From Pseudomonadota bacterium (GTDB lineage: Bacteria > Myxococcota > UBA9042 > PHBI01), in contig SYAK01000416.1 of NCBI GenBank assembly GCA_005788935.1, positions 1-6,928 of the forward strand: 6,928 nt of DNA. Direction: 5' to 3'. Of this stretch, positions 1 to 6,498 are shown piece by piece (the first letter of the stretch is position 1; each line of letters starts with the position of its first letter). The notes beneath the pieces are model-generated. The model was not told the DNA's origin. It did no database searches and saw nothing but the letters and a program-made list of their open reading frames with translations. The position numbers and the translations under genes are program-made.

Positions 1-361
1 ACAGTCTGACCAGCCGGGCTGCCACCCGGTCACGTCGCCCTTGGTGTCACCGCTCTTTGACACAGCAGGTCCGCACGGCCCCAAGGTGCCCCCACGCCAG
101 TAGGGGGCCGCCTCGCTGTGCCCGCCGGAGCCCCGCCCGCAGAACAACCGCAAGCGACTCGGAGCCGCTGACCGCCAACGGCTCGACCAAGGGATTCACC
201 GATCGCGACTGGCGTTTTCCGGGAGCTTCGCACGCCACCGCGCGGTCGATCACGACGGTCCGAGGGCCGCCTGCACGCCCCGCCGCGAGGTGCTCGAGGC
301 GCTCGCCACCGTGTTCGTGGCCGGTTCGCGCACAAGCAGGCCGTCCGGTCGTGACCCGCGT

Positions 362-388
362 GAGGGGCGCCCGAGGTCGCGGCCCCTC
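362..388 (-). terminator. Possible hairpin downstream of the lipoprotein gene
   Basis: A perfect 7-bp inverted repeat, GAGGGGC (362-368) and GCCCCTC (382-388), encloses a 13-nt loop 38-64 nt beyond the minus-strand lipoprotein stop. It is placed where a terminator would be, but no T-tract follows it on the minus strand. It is at best a weak or factor-assisted terminator, and GC-rich DNA produces such stems by chance. Confidence 0.25.
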
Positions 389-410
389 GCGGGGCGGGGC
401 GCGCATCGGG

Positions 411-424
411 GCGACACGTGTCGC
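411..424. repeat. Perfect 14-bp palindrome beside the lipoprotein stop
   Basis: GCGACACGTGTCGC reads identically on both strands and ends one base before the lipoprotein stop codon (426-428). A second small dyad, GTCAC (425-429) and GTGAC (437-441), abuts it and overlaps the last codons. The palindrome has no loop, so it fits a dimeric protein-binding or restriction-type site better than an RNA terminator. No function can be assigned from this sequence. Confidence 0.45.
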
Positions 425-425
425 G

Positions 426-1952
426 TCACTCGGGCGGTGACCCCCGCGCGGCGAACGGCGCGAGGAGGCTCTGCGCGGCGAGCTCCTGGAAGGTGAGGCA
501 GCGACGGTCGACGGGGGAGCCCAGGTGTCGCTGTGGGCCGATGGGGCGCATGCGCGCGTGCAGGGCGGCGACGATCGCCTCGGGATCGAGCCCGGCGAGG
601 CGGGCGCAGGCGATGTCGATGACGTCGAGCGGAAGATCGGGGTCGTCGGTACCTTCGGGCGCGAAGCACTGCGCGAGCAGCCACGCCCGGGTCGCGTCGT
701 CGTCGAGGGCGAAGCGGCCGTCAGGGCGAGCGCGGGCCGCAGGCAGCGGGCCGGTGTGGTCGATGCCCATGTGCCCGCAGCGATCGGTGACGCGCCACGG
801 TGAGTCGCCGAGGAGGTCGGGGCGCCCGTCGTGGTCGACGTCGCGGACCCCGATGCGCGGGCCCCAGTGGGCGGGAGGGGCGAGGGGGTAGGGGACGATC
901 CGGCCGTCCCGGACAGAGAGCACCTCGATACTGCGGGGGTGAAGCCCCTCGAAGTAGTCCTCGAGGTGGCGGAGCAAGACCTCGGGGAGACCGTCGCCGT
1001 CGAGATCGGCGACAGCTGCGATCGCGTGGACGCTGCGGCTGTGCCAGTTGAAGAACCATGGGAGCTCGCGGGAGGCTGGTGGGCCGAGGGCGGGCCGCCA
1101 GCTGAGCGTCCCGGCCACGTGCGCTGTCGGGTAGTCGGCGGCGACATCTGGCGAGGCCGTGGGCGCCCCCGGAGTCAGGGTCCAGAGGCCCGCTGGCGTC
1201 TCGGCGCACACGGGCGCTGGCCGGTCAACCACCGCGTCCTCGTCCTTGTTTTCGTGCGTGCTTCGTGTGTTAAGTTCTGCAACGGCGTGGTCGAGGGCGT
1301 CCCACGCGGCCACGGTCGCGGCACAGCCAGGCGTCGAAGGCCCGGGCTCCAGCGCGGGCTCCTCGAGCTTGGGCTCGGGTCGGGGCGGCCACACGGGCCA
1401 GGCGGGCGCCGCGAGCGGCCCGAGGGGCCGGGGGACGAACAGGTGGGCGACCGCCGCGGCCAGCCCCCGGGGAGCCTCCTCGGCGACGCGGGACGGGGCG
1501 CTTGCGGCGATGGAGGCCTGGACGTGGGCGACCGCCGCGTCGACGGAGTCTCCCCAGACGCGGCGGCAGAAGCCGTCGAGCAGCAGGGCCTCGACGAAGG
1601 GCTCGCGGGTCGCGGCGTCGGAGACGGGGGTCTCCGCGCCCCAGACCCGGACAGGCGGCGCCTCGGGACAGAGGGCGCGGAGGGCGGCGCGCGCGACCGG
1701 CGCGTCGAAGGCGAATCGCCCGTCGCGCTGGGCGTGCGCGACGACAGCGGGCGGGAGCGCTTCGAACCGGGCCTCCACGCTGGCCTCGTCGAGCTGGGGA
1801 AAGTCGCAGACGCGGTCGATGAGCCCATCGAGGTCGACGTCGACCGCTCTCCAGGAACAAGGCGGCAGGTCGCACTCCGCGACGGGGCTCCCCGTGCGTG
1901 GCAGCACGTGGGCGCACGACGAGAGGACCAGCGCGAGTGCAAGGAGGCGCAT
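426..1952 (-). CDS. Predicted lipoprotein with FG-GAP-like Asp loops and a duplicated domain
   Basis: The predicted product is 508 residues. The chosen ATG gives a short lipoprotein signal, MRLLALALVLSSC, with a plausible lipobox LSSC and Cys13 as the lipidated residue. A GTG 57 nt upstream would bury this signal behind 19 polar residues, so I reject it. Neither start has a clear Shine-Dalgarno sequence. Three Asp-rich loops of the calcium-binding FG-GAP/VCBS type are visible: DVDLDG at 38-43, DLDGDG at 316-321 and DVDHDG at 371-376. The region after the first loop (to about 148) and after the third (to about 468) share DGRFA(F/L)D, a Cys 18 residues later and a further Cys before a charged helix, which suggests an internal duplication. 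A Pro-rich linker runs about 172-210. The protein is probably envelope-associated or surface-exposed. FG-GAP repeats commonly build beta-propeller-like adhesion or ligand-binding modules, but three loops are too few to claim a full propeller. The function is unknown. The SCP2 gene lies 76 nt upstream on the same strand. Confidence 0.75.
   Translation of the reverse strand: MRLLALALVLSSCAHVLPRTGSPVAECDLPPCSWRAVDVDLDGLIDRVCDFPQLDEASVEARFEALPPAVVAHAQRDGRFAFDAPVARAALRALCPEAPPVRVWGAETPVSDAATREPFVEALLLDGFCRRVWGDSVDAAVAHVQASIAASAPSRVAEEAPRGLAAAVAHLFVPRPLGPLAAPAWPVWPPRPEPKLEEPALEPGPSTPGCAATVAAWDALDHAVAELNTRSTHENKDEDAVVDRPAPVCAETPAGLWTLTPGAPTASPDVAADYPTAHVAGTLSWRPALGPPASRELPWFFNWHSRSVHAIAAVADLDGDGLPEVLLRHLEDYFEGLHPRSIEVLSVRDGRIVPYPLAPPAHWGPRIGVRDVDHDGRPDLLGDSPWRVTDRCGHMGIDHTGPLPAARARPDGRFALDDDATRAWLLAQCFAPEGTDDPDLPLDVIDIACARLAGLDPEAIVAALHARMRPIGPQRHLGSPVDRRCLTFQELAAQSLLAPFAARGSPPE
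549..842 (-). repeat. Protein-level internal repeat, copy B (lipoprotein residues 371-468)
   Basis: It starts at the DVDHDG loop, with DGRFALD at residues 411-417, Cys429 and Cys449, followed by GLDPEAIVAALHARM. From loop to DGRF is 40 residues (39 in copy A), and from DGRF to the first Cys is exactly 18 in both. The matched order of loop, DGRF motif, Cys, Cys and helix supports an old duplication within the gene. Confidence 0.6.
1509..1841 (-). repeat. Protein-level internal repeat, copy A (lipoprotein residues 38-148)
   Basis: It starts at the DVDLDG loop and contains DGRFAFD at residues 77-83, Cys95 and Cys129, followed by a helix-like stretch (GDSVDAAVAHVQASI). Compared with copy B it carries about 14 extra residues between the two cysteines, around VRVWGAETPV. 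The similarity is at protein level only; I did not see it as a DNA repeat. Confidence 0.6.
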
Positions 1953-2028
1953 GCGACGAGCGTCGTCGAGGAGGGTGTCCGACGTCAAGCGCCAGCCAGA
2001 GAGCCTCACGACGCCGCGCGGTGTCGGT

Positions 2029-2634
2029 TCAGCCCATCGCGAGGGCCATGAGGCCCATCGCGAGGTTCATGTCGCCGTCGAGGCGGATCTTGCCCGCGAA
2101 GAAGGCGGCCTGCGGGTTCAGCTCGCCGCCGAGGATCGCGAGGAAGTCCTCGAGCACAAAGCTGACCGTCGTCGAAGGGGCGGCCGGGTTTGGGGTCGCG
2201 CCGCCAAAGGTCAACGTCAGGCGGTGCGTCGCGTCGGTCGACGCGACCGCGATCTGGAGATTGCCGCTGTAGGCCTTGATCTGCTCGGTCTTGTGGGTGA
2301 CCGCGTAGAGCTTGCCGATCTGGCGGGCGTCGACGGTGCGGCCGCCCGCGCGCGCGAGGATGGCGTCGCGGATGGCGCCCGCCACGAAGGCGCGCAGGTC
2401 GTCGGTCGACAGCGAGACTTGGAGCGGGGCCCCATCCGAGGCGCCCTCGTTGATGCGAAGGCGACCGCTGTCAAAGCCCATGCTCCACGAGCCGCCCGCG
2501 TCGCCTGAGACGTGGATGACGAGCTTCTCGGGCGAGGCGCCCGCTGGGGCGGGCTCACTCGCGAGGGCCTGCTCGACGAGGCTCAGGAACTGGGCGGGGG
2601 TGATGTCGGCAGGCAGGGCGGTGAAGTCGGTCAT
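2029..2634 (-). CDS. SCP2-type sterol/lipid-carrier domain protein
   Basis: The product is 201 residues. The ATG at 2632-2634 is preferred over a longer frame reaching 2700 because a good Shine-Dalgarno sequence precedes it and the extra N-terminus is only Arg/Pro-rich filler. The C-terminal part shows the hallmark of the SCP-2 sterol-transfer family. A hydrophobic strand and helix (VSFVLEDFLAILGGELNPQ, about 157-175) lead into AAFFAGKIRLDGDMNLAMGL (176-195), the usual end of the fold that lines a lipid-binding tunnel. Residues about 38-98 look like a second, diverged first half of an SCP2 unit (GSWSMGF, then STDDLRAFVAG). There is no signal peptide or membrane segment, so a cytosolic lipid-binding role is inferred. 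In this family the ligand cannot be read from sequence, and it need not be a sterol. The gene reads away from priA and may form an operon with the downstream lipoprotein gene. Confidence 0.85.
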   Translation of the reverse strand: MTDFTALPADITPAQFLSLVEQALASEPAPAGASPEKLVIHVSGDAGGSWSMGFDSGRLRINEGASDGAPLQVSLSTDDLRAFVAGAIRDAILARAGGRTVDARQIGKLYAVTHKTEQIKAYSGNLQIAVASTDATHRLTLTFGGATPNPAAPSTTVSFVLEDFLAILGGELNPQAAFFAGKIRLDGDMNLAMGLMALAMG

Positions 2635-2786
2635 GGCGGGCTCTCTCCCGGGGGTTCGCGTTCGCGCAGGACTGACACCTGCGCCCGCTTTGACTCGCAC
2701 CGCGCGGGCCGCGCGTCAAGGGGGCGCACGGCGGCTCGGGCCTGGCGGAAGTGGCAGGAACCCGCGAGGTGGCGTAAGAGACGCGG
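2635..2786. promoter_or_regulatory. Divergent intergenic region between the SCP2 gene and priA
   Basis: These 152 nt separate two divergent genes, so promoters for both should lie here. TTGAC occurs on the plus strand at 2690-2694 and on the minus strand at 2719-2715, so the two face each other. I find no matching -10 box at normal spacing for either. A dyad with 7-bp arms, CGCGCGG and CCGCGCG, is centred on base 2708 (2701-2715). It could be an operator or only GC-rich chance. No specific promoter can be called. Confidence 0.45.
2641..2649 (-). promoter_or_regulatory. Ribosome binding site of the SCP2 gene
   Basis: On the minus strand this reads GGGAGAGAG and ends 6 nt before the ATG at 2634. 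It decides the start against the upstream in-frame alternative. Confidence 0.65.
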
Positions 2787-5063
2787 GTGGATTTCGAGCT
2801 GAAAGCGGGCGAGGGGTGTGCTGCCAGGGCGCGTCCGAACGACACGGGGCCCGAGCGGGCGTGCGTCGACGTGGCGTTGCCAGTCCCGCTCCTCCACCCG
2901 TTCACCTACGCCCTGCCAGCGGGGGTCTCGGTGCAGGCGGGGGTCCGCGTGCGGGTGCCGTTCGGGACGCGGCGCATCGTCGGGGTCGTGCTCGGCGAGG
3001 CGAAGCGGCGTCCGCCGAAGGTCCGCGAGGTCGAGGCCCTGCTCGATGACGCGCCGCTGCTTGGCCCGACGCCGCTCGCGCTCGCGAAGTGGATCTCCGA
3101 CTACTACCTCGCGCCCATCGGCGAGACGGTCGCCCTCTTCCTGCCACCTCGGATGGCTGACGGTGAGGCGGCCCCCGCGGAGCAGGTCGCGCGCACGGTG
3201 CACTACGTCGGTCCGCCGCCTGCGAAGGTCAAGCTTGGGCCGAAGATGGCGGCCATCGTGGCGTGGCTCTCGCAGCACGGGAGCGCGTCCATCGAGACGC
3301 TGCGGGCCGCGACCGCGTGCTCGGCTGACACGCTGCGGCGGCTCGAGGGGCACGGGGTGCTCGCGATCGCGGAGTCGACGCGGCACCGCGACCCGCTGCG
3401 CGGCGTGAACCTCGCGCACCTTGGGACGCACACGTCGGCGACGCTGCAGCTGAACGTCGAACAGCAGGCCGCTGTCGACCAGATCCACAGCGCGTTCGGC
3501 CGCTTTCGGGGGTTCCTGCTGCACGGGGTGACCGGGTCGGGGAAGACCGAGGTCTACCTGACCCTCATCGGGCAGGCCCTCGCCGAGGGGCGGGGCGCCG
3601 TCCTGATCGTCCCCGAGATTGCACTCACCCCGCAGCTCGTCGCGCGCTTCCGCTCACGACTCGGCGACCTCGTCGCGGTGCAGCACTCGGGGCTCGATCC
3701 CGCCGCGCGCCACGAGCAGTGGCTGCGCATCCACGCGGGCGAGCTGCCCGTCGTCATCGGGGCGCGCTCGGCCATCTTTGCGCCCGTCCCGCGGCTCGGC
3801 CTCATCCTCGTCGACGAGGAGCACGACCCGAGCTTCAAGCAGGAGAACCCGCCGCGCTACCACGGGCGCGATCTCGCGCTCTACCGCGGGCACCTCGAGG
3901 GGGTGCCAGTCGTGCTCGGGTCGGCGACGCCGTCGCTCGAGTCGTGGGCCAACGTCCACCGCGGCAAGCTGACGCGGGTTGCGCTGACGGCACGCGCGAC
4001 GAACGCGGACCGCCCGCTGCCCGAGGTGACAGTCGTCGACATGCGCGGCCGCCTGACAGCCGACGGCGAGGGGCTGCTGTCGAACGATCTGTTCGCGGCG
4101 CTGAAGGGTTGCGTCGAGGCGGGCGAGCAGGCGCTGCTGTTCGTCAATCGTCGCGGGTATGCGGCGAGCGTGCAGTGCCGCGCGTGCGGTGTGACGCTCG
4201 CGTGTGATCACTGCAGTGTGACGTACACGTGGCACAGGCGTGAGGGGCGCCTCGTATGCCATTACTGCGACGCGCGGAGGCGCCTGCCGTCGGCCTGTCC
4301 GTCGTGCGGCCACCAGGACCTCGGCGAAATCGGCTTCGGCACCGAGCAGGTGGAGGCGGTGCTGCAGCAGCTGCTGCCCGCCGCGCGGATTGGCCGCATG
4401 GACCGCGACACGACGCGAGGCAACGCGCTCATCCGCCTGCTGTCACGCTTCCGCCGCCATGAGCTCGACGTGCTCGTCGGGACGCAGATGCTCGCGAAGG
4501 GGCACGACTTCCCGAAGGTGACGCTCGTCGGCGTGCTGCTCGCCGAGCAGGGGCTCGCCTTCCCAGACTTCCGCGCGGGTGAGCGGACCTTCCAGCTGCT
4601 GACGCAGATCAGCGGGCGGGCTGGCCGAGGTGAGCGGCCTGGCCGGGTGCTGCTGCAGACGCGTCAGCCCGACCATCCCGTCATCGGCTTCGCGGTGGGA
4701 CACGACGCGCTCGGATTTCTCGGGGCCGAGCTGCAGCTGCGCGAGTTGCGCGGCTTTCCGCCCGCCACGTCGCTCGCGCTCTTCCGTGTCTCGGGGCGTG
4801 ACGAGGCCGCGGTCGCGGTCGCGGCGGCCCGCGTGCAGGCGGCCATCGGTCAGCACGGGGGTGAGGGCGTGGTGGTCCATCCAGCCCAGCCCGCCCCGGT
4901 GGCGCGCATCCAGGACCGCTTCCGCTTCCAGGTGCTCGTGCGGGCGGTCTCCCGCGGGGCGCTGCGGAAGGCACTCGAGGGTGCGTATCATGTGTGGTCG
5001 GATGCGCGCGCGTTCCAAGGCGTGCAGGTCGGTCTCGACGTCGATCCCTACAACTTCCTGTAA
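2787..5063 (+). CDS. priA: Primosomal protein N' (replication-restart helicase PriA)
   Basis: The product is 758 residues, a normal PriA length. PriA is a 3'-to-5' superfamily 2 DNA helicase that recognises abandoned forks and D-loops and reloads the replicative helicase. The start is a GTG; an in-frame TAA lies 12 nt upstream and AAGAG sits 6 nt before it. Domain order is complete: the 3'-DNA-binding domain (VALPVPLLHPFTYALP from about residue 29), a winged-helix region, and helicase lobe 1 from about 222 with Walker A GVTGSGKT (Lys253), the DEEHD box (343-347) and GSATPS (378-383). Eight zinc-binding cysteines follow at 464, 467, 473, 476, 491, 494, 504 and 507. Lobe 2 has FGTEQ (517-521), GTQMLAKGHDFP (565-576) and the Arg-finger motif QISGRAGRG (607-615). 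The C-terminal domain ends DVDPYNFL. All catalytic residues are present, so the protein should be active. About 28 residues precede the first conserved strand, somewhat longer than usual. A GTG at 2871 would cut into the conserved domain. Confidence 0.97.
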   Translation: MDFELKAGEGCAARARPNDTGPERACVDVALPVPLLHPFTYALPAGVSVQAGVRVRVPFGTRRIVGVVLGEAKRRPPKVREVEALLDDAPLLGPTPLALAKWISDYYLAPIGETVALFLPPRMADGEAAPAEQVARTVHYVGPPPAKVKLGPKMAAIVAWLSQHGSASIETLRAATACSADTLRRLEGHGVLAIAESTRHRDPLRGVNLAHLGTHTSATLQLNVEQQAAVDQIHSAFGRFRGFLLHGVTGSGKTEVYLTLIGQALAEGRGAVLIVPEIALTPQLVARFRSRLGDLVAVQHSGLDPAARHEQWLRIHAGELPVVIGARSAIFAPVPRLGLILVDEEHDPSFKQENPPRYHGRDLALYRGHLEGVPVVLGSATPSLESWANVHRGKLTRVALTARATNADRPLPEVTVVDMRGRLTADGEGLLSNDLFAALKGCVEAGEQALLFVNRRGYAASVQCRACGVTLACDHCSVTYTWHRREGRLVCHYCDARRRLPSACPSCGHQDLGEIGFGTEQVEAVLQQLLPAARIGRMDRDTTRGNALIRLLSRFRRHELDVLVGTQMLAKGHDFPKVTLVGVLLAEQGLAFPDFRAGERTFQLLTQISGRAGRGERPGRVLLQTRQPDHPVIGFAVGHDALGFLGAELQLRELRGFPPATSLALFRVSGRDEAAVAVAAARVQAAIGQHGGEGVVVHPAQPAPVARIQDRFRFQVLVRAVSRGALRKALEGAYHVWSDARAFQGVQVGLDVDPYNFL

Positions 5064-5169
5064 CGTTCGCGCCGCGCGGGACGCGCCTGTTCGCCCCGAC
5101 CGTTGGTGCGCGCGGGGCCGGCTGCCCGCTTCGCGCTCCCCCGCTTCAACCTCCCGCGAGCACCACGCC
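5064..5169 (+). other. Gap between priA and the exporter operon
   Basis: These 106 nt contain two weak stems: GCGCG/CGCGC (5074-5086, 3-nt loop) and GCCCCG/CGGGGC (5093-5118, 14-nt loop). Neither has a T-tract. The spacing is long enough for a separate exporter promoter, but I cannot point to one, and read-through from priA remains possible. Confidence 0.35.
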
Positions 5170-6498
5170 ATGACCGCTGATGATCCTGCCGCTGTCGCCC
5201 TCAGGCGTCGTCTCGGTGTCGGCAAGCCGCGCTGGCCGCGGCGCTTCGTGAAGCTTGCGCTCTTGCTGGGACTCGTCGCGGGCGGTGTCTTGCTCTGGCA
5301 GCGCGTGCAGGCCCCCGAGCCCCCGCCAGCGTGGCGCACCGCCCCGGTCGATCGCGGCGAGATCGCGACGCGGGTCAGCGCGACCGGCACGCTCGCGCCG
5401 CTGCGTGTGGTCGAGGTCGGGCCCGAGATCTCCGGGCGCATCACCGAGGTCCTCGTCGCCGAGAATGACCGCGTGACCGCGGGTCAGGTGCTCGCGCGCT
5501 TCGACGAGACACCGATTCGCGCGCGCCTCGAGGCGGCCCTCGCCCAGCTCGAGGTGTCGCTCGCGCGGGAGGCCGAGGTGTCCGCGTCACTGCGCCAGGC
5601 GAAGACGGCCGAGCGGCGGTCGAAGCGGCTGCGCGAGGGGGGCGTCAACGCCGAGCGCGAGGCGGAGGCGTCCGAGGCGGACCTCGGGCGGGCGCGGGCG
5701 CAGTTGACGCAGGCGGCGGCCCAGACACGGGCGGCGAAGGCGCAGGTGTCCCTTGTCGAGGCCGAGCTCGCGCGGGCCACGCTCGCGTCACCGATCGACG
5801 GGGTCGTGCTGACGCGCGCGGTCGAGCCTGGAAAGGCTGTCGCGGCGTCGCTGCAGACGCCCGTGCTCTTCACCATCGCGGCCGATCTCCGGCACATGGA
5901 GCTGCAGCTCGCCATCGACGAGGCCGACGTGGCGCTGGTCAAGCCTGGGCTCACGGCCGGGTTCACGGTCGACGCGTGGGCGGAGCAGCCCTTTCCTGCA
6001 ACCGTTATAAAAGTTCACATGTCGCCGACGGTCGCGCAGAACCTCGTGACGTATCGGGCGCTGCTCGCGGTCGACAACGCCGAGCTCAAGCTGCTGCCCG
6101 GGATGACGGCGACCGCGACCATCACGGCCGCCACGGTGAAGGGGGCCTTGCGGGTGCCGAACGTCGCGCTGCGCTTTGCGCCTCCGCGGACCCCTGGGGC
6201 GGGTGGAGGCGGCGCGGCGGGCCCGCTGTTTCCGGGCATGCGGGGCGGCGGGCCTTCAGGCGGCGGCCCCGACGAGACCGGCCCGCGCGTCCACGTGCTG
6301 CGCGATGGAGCGCCCGTGCGGGTCCCGGTTCGCACAGGGGCCACTGACGGACAGTTCACCGAGGTGACGGGTGGAGCGCTGCAGGAAGGTGACCCCGTCA
6401 TCCTTGGCGTCGAGGCGCCGCGGTCCTTCGAGGGTGTGCGAAAAGACACACCTGGCCTCCGGCCCCGCGGCGCGCCTGCCGCGGGAGGGCCTCCGTGA
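5170..6498 (+). CDS. macA: MacA-like periplasmic adaptor of an ABC exporter (HlyD/RND adaptor family)
   Basis: The product is 442 residues. It should link an inner-membrane MacB-type ABC transporter to an outer-membrane channel of the TolC type. After a basic N-terminus comes one membrane segment (about 26-43, FVKLALLLGLVAGGVLLW) with no lipobox, so it is an anchored periplasmic protein. The lipoyl-like half-motifs are at about 80-112 (ISGRITEVLVAENDRVTAGQ) and 202-224 (SPIDGVVLTRAVEPGKAV). They flank an Ala/Glu/Arg-rich alpha-helical hairpin at about 113-201. The beta-barrel and membrane-proximal regions follow, with the MacA-like LKLLPGMTATATI at about 307-319. An unusual Gly/Pro-rich segment (about 338-372) interrupts the membrane-proximal domain, and the C-terminus is also Gly/Pro-rich. 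The ATG at 5170 lacks a strong Shine-Dalgarno sequence, but upstream residues in this frame are shadow sequence over priA. The stop overlaps the ATPase start. The substrate (macrolide, lipopeptide, siderophore or other) cannot be told. Confidence 0.9.
   Translation: MTADDPAAVALRRRLGVGKPRWPRRFVKLALLLGLVAGGVLLWQRVQAPEPPPAWRTAPVDRGEIATRVSATGTLAPLRVVEVGPEISGRITEVLVAENDRVTAGQVLARFDETPIRARLEAALAQLEVSLAREAEVSASLRQAKTAERRSKRLREGGVNAEREAEASEADLGRARAQLTQAAAQTRAAKAQVSLVEAELARATLASPIDGVVLTRAVEPGKAVAASLQTPVLFTIAADLRHMELQLAIDEADVALVKPGLTAGFTVDAWAEQPFPATVIKVHMSPTVAQNLVTYRALLAVDNAELKLLPGMTATATITAATVKGALRVPNVALRFAPPRTPGAGGGGAAGPLFPGMRGGGPSGGGPDETGPRVHVLRDGAPVRVPVRTGATDGQFTEVTGGALQEGDPVILGVEAPRSFEGVRKDTPGLRPRGAPAAGGPP

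Larger units (their letters stand above)
1..425. other. Intergenic or degenerate stretch without a supportable gene
   Basis: No reading frame here matches a family I recognise. Two weak candidates touch the left edge. A plus-strand frame from base 2 to a TAG at 101-103 gives a 33-residue tail ending PKVPPRQ, and its G+C by codon position (high, lower, highest) looks mildly coding. A minus-strand frame could instead start at a GTG at 61-63 and leave the window, beginning MSKSGDTKGDVTGWQPGW, but its upstream Shine-Dalgarno is poor. Both place the third codon position on the same bases, so composition cannot firmly separate them. The plus frame stays open after 103 with G or C at most third positions up to about 358, which may be a decayed gene. 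Other long frames across 47-440 are arginine, serine and proline-rich in the way of non-coding GC-rich DNA. I see no tRNA, rRNA or CRISPR repeats. Confidence 0.5.

Noticed and set aside
47..1147. Long minus-strand open frame of 366 codons
   Set aside because: Over 426-1147 it is a shadow in another frame of the lipoprotein gene, with Ser/Arg/Pro-rich filler sequence. The rest has no recognisable domain.
831..2508. Long plus-strand open frames opposite the lipoprotein and SCP2 genes (831-2051 and 1159-2508)
   Set aside because: They are Gly/Arg/Ala-rich antisense frames expected in GC-rich DNA. The minus-strand products show a signal peptide, Asp loops and an SCP2 signature.
4546..4551. PriA motif V reads LAEQG rather than the Asp-containing version seen in E. 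coli
   Set aside because: Similar LADQG-type sequences occur in PriA proteins I associate with myxobacteria, so this is lineage variation and not loss of function.
4630..5169. N-terminal extension of the adaptor frame into priA
   Set aside because: The frame is open, but residues before the ATG at 5170 are shadow of priA and would precede the membrane anchor by 180 residues.
4443..5444. Minus-strand open frame across the end of priA and the start of the adaptor
   Set aside because: It is antisense to two well-supported genes and has no domain or plausible start context.
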